A stretch of 30,502 bases of DNA from JAJDIA01 sp031555145. GTDB taxonomy: Bacteria; Bacteroidota; Bacteroidia; Bacteroidales; Tannerellaceae. This document shows, piece by piece, positions 23,555 to 30,502 of the stretch. The notes beneath the pieces were generated by a model, which worked only from the letters and a program-made list of their open reading frames with translations, made no database searches and was not told where the DNA came from. The first letter of the stretch is position 1. Every line of letters begins with the position of its first letter. Both the position numbers and the translations under genes were made by a program. Location of the stretch: positions 1 through 30,502 of the forward strand of contig JAVBUR010000050.1 in the NCBI GenBank assembly GCA_031555145.1, given 5' to 3'.

Positions 23555-24973
23555 ATGGGAAACTCAAAAGCCTTTCTGACAATTAACCGGAAGGAAGCCG
23601 GTTATCGACCTGTGATGGAACGAATCACCGACTTTAGTGAAGTAGAACAGACCCTCAACAGCGAAGACCGCATGTTACAGGCATCGCGTTGTATGGATTG
23701 CGGGGTAGCGTTCTGTCACTGGTCGTGTCCTCTCGGCAATGTAATGCCCGAATGGCAGGATGCCCTGTACAAAGGCAACTGGCAGGAAGCCTATACCATC
23801 CTGTCGCGTACTAACAACTTCCCCGAATTTACAGGACGTGTCTGCCCTGCTCCTTGTGAAAAGGGTTGTGTGCTGATGCTGAGTGAGCAGCCGGTGACCA
23901 TCCGGGAGAACGAAGTCGCAGTGGTAGAACATGCCTTTCAGGAAGGTTATATACGTCCTAACCCACCACGCTCACGTACAGGCAAAAAAGTAGCTGTTAT
24001 CGGCTCCGGCCCTGCCGGACTGGCTGCTGCCGATATGCTGAACCGGAAAGGACATACGGTAGTGGTATTCGAGAAACACGAACAGCCCGGTGGACTGCTG
24101 CGTTTTGGTATTCCGGACTTTAAACTGAACAAAGCCGTGATCGATCGGCGCCTGCGCCTCCTTCGAGAAGAAGGTGTTGTATTTATCTGCAATAAAGAAA
24201 TAGGGAAAGATATCCTGCCCGAACAATTACTGTGGGACTACGACGCCGTCTGCCTTGCCATCGGCGCGGGACATCCCCGTGACCTGTCTGTGGAAGGACG
24301 CAAACTGAAGGGTATCCATTTCGCTCTTGACTTCTTGCAACAGCAAAACCGGATCGTAGTCGGTACCACCATTCCGGCAAGCGGACGGATCTTGTCCAAA
24401 GGAAAGCAGGTAGTTGTGATTGGCGGCGGAGATACCGGATCTGATTGCGTCGGCACATCCATTCGTCAAAAAGCAGCAACCGTGACACAAATCGAAATCC
24501 TGCCGCAACCTCCAGCAGGCAATAACCCGGATACTCCCTGGCCCACCTACCCTAATGTATTGAAAACATCCAGCTCACACCTGGAAGGATGTACACGGCG
24601 TTGGAGCCTGTCTACCAAACGGTTTATCGGCAATGAACACGGTCACATCACCGGCGTGGAAGTAGCCGAAGTGGAATGGACAAAAACCACTGACGGCCGC
24701 CTCACTCCCACCGAAACCGGACACACCGAAGTGATCCCGGCCGACCTGGTACTTCTCTCGATGGGTTACCTCCACCCTGTCCACAAAGGCCTGCTGGATC
24801 AACTCAAAGTAGCCTACGATGATCGGGGCAATGTACAAACCCCAGCCCCCTTCCAATCTTCCATCTCTAAAGTATTTGTTGCCGGCGATGCCATGTCCGG
24901 TGCCAGCCTCATCGTTCGCGCCATCGACTCGGGGCGAAAAGCTGCTGCTGCCATCCATAGTTTCCTGCAATAA
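23555..24973 (+). CDS. gltD: Glutamate synthase small subunit (NADPH-dependent)
   Basis: A 472-aa flavoprotein that passes electrons from NAD(P)H to GltB. The N-terminus holds the two cysteine clusters for 4Fe-4S centres (Cys46, 49, 54, 58 and Cys97, 101, 105). The FAD-binding motif is VAVIGSGPAGLAAADML (about 147-162) with FGIPDFKLNK following. The nucleotide motif is VVVIGGGDTGSDC (about 286-298), and the C-terminal FAD contact is VFVAGDAMSGASLIVRAIDSGRKAA. All expected ligands are present. It ends the glnN-gltB-gltD operon, with a strong terminator 60 bp beyond. Confidence 0.97.
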   Translation: MGNSKAFLTINRKEAGYRPVMERITDFSEVEQTLNSEDRMLQASRCMDCGVAFCHWSCPLGNVMPEWQDALYKGNWQEAYTILSRTNNFPEFTGRVCPAPCEKGCVLMLSEQPVTIRENEVAVVEHAFQEGYIRPNPPRSRTGKKVAVIGSGPAGLAAADMLNRKGHTVVVFEKHEQPGGLLRFGIPDFKLNKAVIDRRLRLLREEGVVFICNKEIGKDILPEQLLWDYDAVCLAIGAGHPRDLSVEGRKLKGIHFALDFLQQQNRIVVGTTIPASGRILSKGKQVVVIGGGDTGSDCVGTSIRQKAATVTQIEILPQPPAGNNPDTPWPTYPNVLKTSSSHLEGCTRRWSLSTKRFIGNEHGHITGVEVAEVEWTKTTDGRLTPTETGHTEVIPADLVLLSMGYLHPVHKGLLDQLKVAYDDRGNVQTPAPFQSSISKVFVAGDAMSGASLIVRAIDSGRKAAAAIHSFLQ

Positions 24974-25033
24974 CAATCGTATTTTCCCCTACAACTTTCC
25001 AGATTAGGCAAGATTCAGTATGTACATAAAAAT

Positions 25034-25070
25034 AAGAGACGGATGCCGTACAATACGACATCCGTCTCTT
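25034..25070. terminator. Strong bidirectional terminator
   Basis: A 12-bp perfect stem (25034-25045 with 25059-25070) plus an inner 4-bp stem (CGTA 47-50 with TACG 54-57 of the same block). The plus side ends CTCTTTATAAAATT and the minus side CTCTTATTTTTATG. It ends gltD on the plus strand and the susD-like gene on the minus strand. Confidence 0.88.
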
Positions 25071-25091
25071 TATAAAATTACCGAAATGAAA

Positions 25092-26990
25092 TTATTCAAC
25101 CGGAGAAGTAGGGATTACCTTTAGCGGAGTCTGGTTGTTTTCCTCACCCGGATAACCAACGTTCTGATTGATAACACCCCCTGTATTGGAAGCGATTGCA
25201 TTTTCAGGAACCGGCCACAGGATATGGTGTACGCTCAACCTATATTCACCTCTGGTGATAACAACGCCTTTATTGAAGAAGTTGTTCTTTGCACTCACCC
25301 AGTCAAAGTAGAAGTTAATACCCGGTTCTTTGACATTAGAACCTGTTCCACCGGGACCAGAGAAATTAGCCAATTTGTAAACACGGCCACCAAATGCTTC
25401 ACAAGCCTTGCCTGTCTTGGCATAGAGATAAGACATACGTACCAATTCTATGTGACGGTTTTCTTCGTAATACAATTCGCGGGCACGTTCAGCCAATATT
25501 TCGGAAATACCGATTGAACCTGACAAGGGATCAGCACCGGCACGCTGGCGAACCACATTTAAATTAGCAGCAGCGTTAGCATCATCGCCTTTCCAATAGT
25601 AGCATTCAGCCAGCATGAGGTATGTTTCGGCCGAACGGTAGATATACCACGGTGTTTCACCACCCTGGAAGTCATTCGTTTTTGTCGGGTCCTGAACAAA
25701 CATTTTGTAATGTGGCCACATGTACCAGCAACGCACAGAGTCGGCGGTAGAAAGACCTACCGGGCGTACCAGCGGTTTTCCGTACCATTCGTTACCATCT
25801 TTTTTCAAACTTTGTTCATTGTAACGCAAATCTTCCATGCGTCTCCAGCTGTCATGATTGAACGGACCACGGAGGTCATTCTTTTCTTTCTCCGTCCAGA
25901 TTTCGTACTGGTAATAGTTAGTCGGACGCAAAACTCCGATTCCACGACCTACATTCCAGTCGTTATCAATCATTGTTTTTGCATCTGCAGTAGACGAAAG
26001 ATTAATCGTTGTACCATTCTTTCCGTCGGGTGTTTTAATAGCAGCGCCATTTGCCCAGTAAGGAACTGCGTTACGCATGATTTGTATACGCTGGCTACCA
26101 CCTTCCACAATGTTAGGATAAGCTACCACATACATGAGTCCTTCCGTATTAGTCATATCCATCTTAGCTTCTATACTGTGGATATCATGCATCAGGTTGG
26201 TATTCGTGTTGTTGTATGATGTATTTGTTTTTCTGCGTTGTGTGATCAACGGGTGCCGGGAAACGATCTCCTTACCCACTGTAATAGCACGATCAAAATC
26301 TCCCAATGCCATACAAACTTTCATCAGCAACATACCACAAGCATCTTTGTTGGCACGACCACGGATCATTTCGGCAGGAACCCATTTGTAAGCAAATTCC
26401 ATGTCAAGTTTCATCTGTTCCAGAATGCTCCAACGGTCGTAGGTATAGAAGTCCAGCTTAGGATAGTTGATTTCCTGATCCAGATAAGGTACATCGCCGA
26501 ATTGGTGGGTTAATTTGTAATAACGATAGGTACGATGGAAATAGGCACCACCCAACACAGCATTTCGTTCGGCCCTGTCTTTGAAAGTTGCAGCATCCAG
26601 ACGGGTAATCACCACATTGGCGTATTTAATACCTTTGAAACCTTCGTCCCAATACCATCCATTCTTTCCTGGCGCACCATTCTTCGTACGGGAAGGAAGC
26701 ATTTCAGAGTCGAAATCGACCAATGAACCACTTTCGTCGGTCTTACCGTGAACAGCAATATCCGTTGTGTACATTTCAGTCAGGATCGGCGCATATTCTG
26801 TAAAGTACTCATGACGCATGTTACGCTCGCAGGCTACAAGTGCCGAGTAGAGGCCATCAGCATCCACATAGGTATTTTCAGGTGTGTAGAACGACAATGG
26901 CTTAGGTTCAAGCCAACTTTCATCACATGAACTGAACATTGTCAGACAAACAATTGCCAAGACTATATTTATTTTTATATATTTATTCAT
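25092..26990 (-). CDS. SusD/RagB-like outer-membrane lipoprotein
   Basis: A 632-aa glycan-binding lipoprotein, at the long end of the family. A signal peptide ends with a lipoprotein site at Cys22 (MFSSC), followed by DESW. Family motifs include the early LEPKPLSFYTPENTYVDADGLYSALVACE and AYFHRTYRYYKLTHQFGDVPYL in the TPR region. Later come SAETYLMLAECYYWKGDDANAAANLNVVRQRAGADPL and the late ILAERARELYYEENRHIELVRM. The C-terminus (WPVPENAIASNTGGVINQNVGYPG) is a variant of the usual ending. It follows its susC partner by 20 bp. The substrate is unknown and no enzyme gene is adjacent within the window. Confidence 0.95.
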   Translation of the reverse strand: MNKYIKINIVLAIVCLTMFSSCDESWLEPKPLSFYTPENTYVDADGLYSALVACERNMRHEYFTEYAPILTEMYTTDIAVHGKTDESGSLVDFDSEMLPSRTKNGAPGKNGWYWDEGFKGIKYANVVITRLDAATFKDRAERNAVLGGAYFHRTYRYYKLTHQFGDVPYLDQEINYPKLDFYTYDRWSILEQMKLDMEFAYKWVPAEMIRGRANKDACGMLLMKVCMALGDFDRAITVGKEIVSRHPLITQRRKTNTSYNNTNTNLMHDIHSIEAKMDMTNTEGLMYVVAYPNIVEGGSQRIQIMRNAVPYWANGAAIKTPDGKNGTTINLSSTADAKTMIDNDWNVGRGIGVLRPTNYYQYEIWTEKEKNDLRGPFNHDSWRRMEDLRYNEQSLKKDGNEWYGKPLVRPVGLSTADSVRCWYMWPHYKMFVQDPTKTNDFQGGETPWYIYRSAETYLMLAECYYWKGDDANAAANLNVVRQRAGADPLSGSIGISEILAERARELYYEENRHIELVRMSYLYAKTGKACEAFGGRVYKLANFSGPGGTGSNVKEPGINFYFDWVSAKNNFFNKGVVITRGEYRLSVHHILWPVPENAIASNTGGVINQNVGYPGEENNQTPLKVIPTSPVE

Positions 26991-27010
26991 AACGTTCTGT
27001 TTTTATACGT

Positions 27011-30000
27011 TTACAAAGTAAAATTCACTCCTAAGTTGTAGGTTCTCAGCGTCACGTCTCCACCTTCCGGGTCACCGAAGGTCCAACCGGTGATCACAAA
27101 CGGGTTGCGGACAGCAACAGAGATACGCATGTTCTGTACGCTGATTTTTTGCAGCAGATTTTTCGGAACATTATATGACAAGGTAATATTCTCCATACGA
27201 ACAAACGTTTTATTCACATAATTACTACCACTGTTTTTTGAACCGATACGACCATAATCGTTTGTCGGGTTATCAACCGTCCAACGAGGTATATCCACAA
27301 TGGTATAACGGTCGTACATACCACCATTATTAGCGGCACGGTTAAAGGTATCATATTGTCCGATGTTTGAATACATCATGAACGACAAGCTAAAATCTTT
27401 TTTGAATGTGAATTCATTACGCCAGGAAACCCTGTAACGCGGGGTTTTATATCCTTGGAATACTTTGTCGTCGTTGTTCAGCACGTTGTCTTCATTCTGG
27501 TCAACATATTTAAAGTCACCCGGTTTGTTTCCGTATTTGGCGGCTTCTTCCTCTTCACCGAGTTGCCATACACCATTGCGCTCGTAATCAAAGATCTGAT
27601 CCGGATCATGCCCGATATACCATCCATTCTGGATGTCATCAGCCTCTCTATAACCGATCACATTACCATCTTTATCTTTCACTTCGGTTGTATTTCCATA
27701 CAGGTGTTTAACCTTGCGGCGATTGAAGGAGAATGTACCCGAGGTATTCCAGCTAAAGTCTTTTTCTTCAAATACTTTACCATTCAGTGTCATTTCAAAA
27801 CCACGGTTGGTCAAAGCCCCCAAATTGGCTTTTACGTTAGCAAATCCAAGAATAGAAGGTAATGCACGGGTCATCAGCAGGTCGTTTGTTTCAGCCATAT
27901 AGGTTTCAACGCTACCGCTTATTCTGTCGTGGAACAAGGTAAAATCAAGACCGAGGTTATAAGATCCCGTACGCTCCCATTGCAAAGCGCTATTGGCCAT
28001 ACGATTTACATATATCTGTGAGGTGGTGAAAACAGTACCGGCCAAACTGATATATGGATGCAATGATGAGTTCATTGAAGCCAATGCTTCATATTGACCA
28101 ATGTCACGGTTACCATTCTGTCCCCAGGAGAAACGCAGCTTACCATAGCTAAACCATTCACTGGTAGCTTCCATAAAGTTTTCTGAAGTAAATACCCAAC
28201 CCAACGCAACAGCAGGGAATGTGGCACGCGGATTCATGACTCCGAAAGCCGAATAACCATCACGGCGAATAGAAGCAGTCAGCATGTACCTATCCTTGAA
28301 AGAGTAGAACAAGCGTGCCATCAGGGCGTCACCGGTCTTGTAGGTATCCTCAGTGTTTATTGAGGGTACGGTACCCGCAGCCATATTGTGATAACCCAAT
28401 ACATCGCTCGGGGTATACTGTTTGTTGTATGACTGTGTTTTCCAGTACTGCCCTTTTTCTGCATTCTGCAACAGGGTTAGTTCCACACGGTGATCACGAC
28501 CAAACTGCTGTTTCCAACGGATGATATTATCTATCTGCCAGTTGAAAGTCTTATCATTTCTGCGCTCAGACTTACCACCTTCACCGGCCCATTCCGGGTG
28601 TTTGGATGATTCGTGGTTCATGTATTCGTACCAGTGGTAACGCGGGCTGAAGTTCATCTGATATTCGATATTTAAAGGCAGCTTCACGGTAGCAAACAGG
28701 TTGGTGGCCAAGTCGTGGTTGATATCACGCCGGTCACGGTAAAGGTTATCAAAGAACGGGTTCTTTGTGTTATTGTCACCCGAGGGATACATCCGGTATG
28801 GACTATCCAGATTATCAATTTCGTTGGCGGTATAGGGTGAATTGTGTTCACGCTGGACATCATCAGCAGCCATATAACCACCAATACGTGTGGCAAACTG
28901 TGCATTAATCCCAACCGTAAGGAAAGAAGTAACCTTAGTCTCGAGGTTCAGGCGGTTACGGAAGTTACGGTAACGGTCGCCTACTTTTACACCTTCACGG
29001 TCGGCATAACCCATCGACCAGTAATACGACGTATGATCTGTCTTACTGGAAATACTAACATTGTAATCCTGTTGCAAACCTGTTTGATATACAATATCAT
29101 CCCAATCTGTTTCCCTACCGGCAAAGTAGTTCTCAACTTCCGGATTTTTGAAACTTAAACGGCTCAGCCACTTGGTTGTCATTGTTTTATCATCCGGCAA
29201 TACGGAAACCTTATCATTTGTTCCCTGATCGTAGTTATACCAGGCCAACGGGTCTACTCCCATTCCAGACAAAGCTGACGGATTGGTATATTTACCCGGG
29301 TATGCAGCCATTTCTGACTCTGTCATCATTCCTTCGTAGTAATCCTGGCGGAATTTGATAAAACCGGCTCCGTCTACTGTTTTCGGAAGCCTCGAAGTTT
29401 GTACAAGTCCTACTGTAGAATTGAAATTGATGGTAGGTTTTCCTCCTTTACCACCTTTTTTGGTTACAATAGCCACTACCCCACTGGCAGCTTTAGCACC
29501 ATACACGGCAACCGAACTTGCATCTTTCAACACGTCGATAGTTTCAATATCCATCGGGTTGATATCTTGCAGCGATAAATCGTCAAAGATAACTCCATCC
29601 AACACAATCAGCGGTGAAGATTTAGCACTGAGCGTATTCTTACCACGTACCTGTAAGTCGGCAGTACCAGCAGCATTGGTTGACATAGTAACCGACAGAC
29701 CGGCAGCGCTTGCACGCAAAAGGTCCTGTACGGTACGAGGCGCTTCAGCTTCCATTTTTTCGGCCTTTACAGTCGAAATGGCACCGGTCAGGTCTTTTCT
29801 TTTGGCTGTACCGTAACCAATTACCACCACTTCCTGCAATTCAGCAAGGTCTTCTTGCATGATCACATTCATTGGCTGTCCGGTAGCCGTTAATTCCTGA
29901 GGTTTGTAACCAATGTAAGAAAACACTATCCGAGCCTTATCACTGGATACCCGCAGGGTAAATTGCCCATCGATATCAGAGATAATACCGTTTGTTGTTC

Positions 30001-30160
30001 CCTTTTCTACAATACTTACACCGATCAACGTTTCACCCGTTTGATCTTTCACAACTCCTTTGACGGTCAATGACTGCGCATTAATCCCGCATACACATAG
30101 CCCCAACATCAGCACCATAAGGCCGAAACGAGGCAAAAAGTTAATTACATGATACTTCAT
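27011..30160 (-). CDS. SusC/RagA-like TonB-dependent outer-membrane transporter
   Basis: A 1049-aa outer-membrane importer. The signal peptide ends near Ala28 (GINA|QSLT). The CPD regulatory-like domain spans about 30-100 (VKGVVKDQTGETLIGVSIVEKGTTNGIISDIDGQFTL). The TonB box is LQEVVVIGYG (about 108-117). The plug holds LRASAAGLSVTM, LQVRGKNTLSAKSSPLIVLDG and LKDASSVAVYGAKAASGVVAIVTKKGG; the barrel ends GVNFTL. There is no STN domain. It heads a susC-susD operon. Its upstream region carries three near-identical palindromes that could be operators; any regulator lies outside the window. Confidence 0.96.
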   Translation of the reverse strand: MKYHVINFLPRFGLMVLMLGLCVCGINAQSLTVKGVVKDQTGETLIGVSIVEKGTTNGIISDIDGQFTLRVSSDKARIVFSYIGYKPQELTATGQPMNVIMQEDLAELQEVVVIGYGTAKRKDLTGAISTVKAEKMEAEAPRTVQDLLRASAAGLSVTMSTNAAGTADLQVRGKNTLSAKSSPLIVLDGVIFDDLSLQDINPMDIETIDVLKDASSVAVYGAKAASGVVAIVTKKGGKGGKPTINFNSTVGLVQTSRLPKTVDGAGFIKFRQDYYEGMMTESEMAAYPGKYTNPSALSGMGVDPLAWYNYDQGTNDKVSVLPDDKTMTTKWLSRLSFKNPEVENYFAGRETDWDDIVYQTGLQQDYNVSISSKTDHTSYYWSMGYADREGVKVGDRYRNFRNRLNLETKVTSFLTVGINAQFATRIGGYMAADDVQREHNSPYTANEIDNLDSPYRMYPSGDNNTKNPFFDNLYRDRRDINHDLATNLFATVKLPLNIEYQMNFSPRYHWYEYMNHESSKHPEWAGEGGKSERRNDKTFNWQIDNIIRWKQQFGRDHRVELTLLQNAEKGQYWKTQSYNKQYTPSDVLGYHNMAAGTVPSINTEDTYKTGDALMARLFYSFKDRYMLTASIRRDGYSAFGVMNPRATFPAVALGWVFTSENFMEATSEWFSYGKLRFSWGQNGNRDIGQYEALASMNSSLHPYISLAGTVFTTSQIYVNRMANSALQWERTGSYNLGLDFTLFHDRISGSVETYMAETNDLLMTRALPSILGFANVKANLGALTNRGFEMTLNGKVFEEKDFSWNTSGTFSFNRRKVKHLYGNTTEVKDKDGNVIGYREADDIQNGWYIGHDPDQIFDYERNGVWQLGEEEEAAKYGNKPGDFKYVDQNEDNVLNNDDKVFQGYKTPRYRVSWRNEFTFKKDFSLSFMMYSNIGQYDTFNRAANNGGMYDRYTIVDIPRWTVDNPTNDYGRIGSKNSGSNYVNKTFVRMENITLSYNVPKNLLQKISVQNMRISVAVRNPFVITGWTFGDPEGGDVTLRTYNLGVNFTL

Positions 30161-30232
30161 AAGCTAATTAGTAAATTAAATCTGTAAATCAAGTCATATA
30201 TATTATTTGTAAAAATATCGTGGTATCCATAA

Positions 30233-30244
30233 GTGTGCGTACAC
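30233..30244. promoter_or_regulatory. Palindromic operator-like site 1 (imperfect)
   Basis: GTGTGCGTACAC differs from the perfect 12-bp palindrome GTGTGCGCACAC by one base. Its centre lies 21 bp (two helical turns) from site 2 and 78 bp from the susC start codon. Confidence 0.6.
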
Positions 30245-30253
30245 AACAGGTCG

Positions 30254-30265
30254 GTGTGCGCACAC
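30254..30265. promoter_or_regulatory. Palindromic operator-like site 2 (perfect)
   Basis: GTGTGCGCACAC is a perfect 12-bp palindrome with a central CG flanked by TG/CA-rich half-sites, a layout common for LacI-family operators. It is identical to site 3. Confidence 0.65.
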
Positions 30266-30353
30266 ACATTATATTGTTTTTTTGACTTTATATACTACAT
30301 CCATAAATGAAATCTCAATGGGATTATAAAAGTCTTGTCAAAACATATTTTAC

Positions 30354-30365
30354 GTGTGCGCACAC
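30354..30365. promoter_or_regulatory. Palindromic operator-like site 3 (perfect)
   Basis: A second exact GTGTGCGCACAC, with its centre 100 bp from site 2. Two exact copies plus one near-copy in 133 bp are unlikely by chance in an AT-rich leader. Confidence 0.65.
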
Positions 30366-30430
30366 ATTATCCGTGCAAAAAAAAGCGGATACACTTTTTT
30401 CCACAGACAAAAAATAGACATTAAAGGAGA

Positions 30431-30438
30431 CAAAAATA
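30431..30438 (-). promoter_or_regulatory. Possible -7 box for the right susC
   Basis: The minus strand reads TATTTTTG, a TAnnTTTG match. If used, the transcript would start near 30424, giving a leader of about 264 nt that includes all three palindromes. Weak evidence; another near match lies around 30340. The 30161-30502 stretch holds no gene. Confidence 0.25.
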
Positions 30439-30484
30439 AGGCAATGGTCAATAATGCATCTAAATGCTTGATTATCACCTCATT

Positions 30485-30497
30485 GGGGGGGGGGGGG
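30485..30497. repeat. Homopolymer of 13 G
   Basis: Thirteen consecutive G on the plus strand in AT-rich intergenic DNA, five bases from the window end. Such tracts can change length by slipped-strand pairing; the exact length may also be uncertain from sequencing. Confidence 0.8.
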
Positions 30498-30502
30498 TAA
30501 AG

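Overview
The window reads as a chromosomal stretch of a gut-type Bacteroidales bacterium; Parabacteroides or a close relative is my best guess, not proven. The reasons are two SusC/SusD outer-membrane glycan-uptake pairs, a type III glutamine synthetase, lipoprotein and TonB-receptor signatures typical of the phylum, and many copies of the Bacteroidetes -7 promoter element TAnnTTTG placed just upstream of genes. Shine-Dalgarno sequences are weak or absent, as is usual in this group.

Layout. 1-342: a GC-rich run of small hairpins, followed by a terminator. 343-4989 (minus): a SusC/SusD pair. 4990-5891: a long intergenic region holding the structured susC leader with a tandem 25-bp repeat, plus a decayed second SusD locus that keeps a promoter-like box and a terminator but only a stub of coding sequence. 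5892-7511 (plus): a lipoprotein glycoside hydrolase, divergent from the SusCD pair and probably its partner in a small polysaccharide utilization locus. 7515-9640 (minus): a pRiA4b ORF-3/DUF1186-like/SEC-C protein and an unrecognised protein. 9801-11832 (plus): serB, a Dabb-domain protein and a cysteine-motif putative redox protein. 11829-12551 (minus) and 12635-13399 (plus): an MgtC-family membrane protein and exonuclease III, divergent from each other. 13466-16569: a 96-aa protein, a HAD phosphatase, an MFS transporter and a secreted SGNH hydrolase. 16860-24973 (plus): glnN-gltB-gltD, a complete GS/GOGAT ammonia-assimilation operon. 25092-30160 (minus): a second SusC/SusD pair, whose upstream region carries three near-identical 12-bp palindromes and a run of 13 G at the window edge.

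Together, the two ends of the window are accessory glycan-uptake modules and the middle is conserved metabolism (serine, glutamate and glutamine synthesis, DNA repair). I found no tRNA, rRNA, CRISPR array, transposase or phage gene. The points most worth a second look are the dead SusD unit with retained control signals (5394-5767), the triple palindrome upstream of the right-hand susC (30233-30365), and the multi-hairpin element at 1-305 with a promoter-like box and a terminator.
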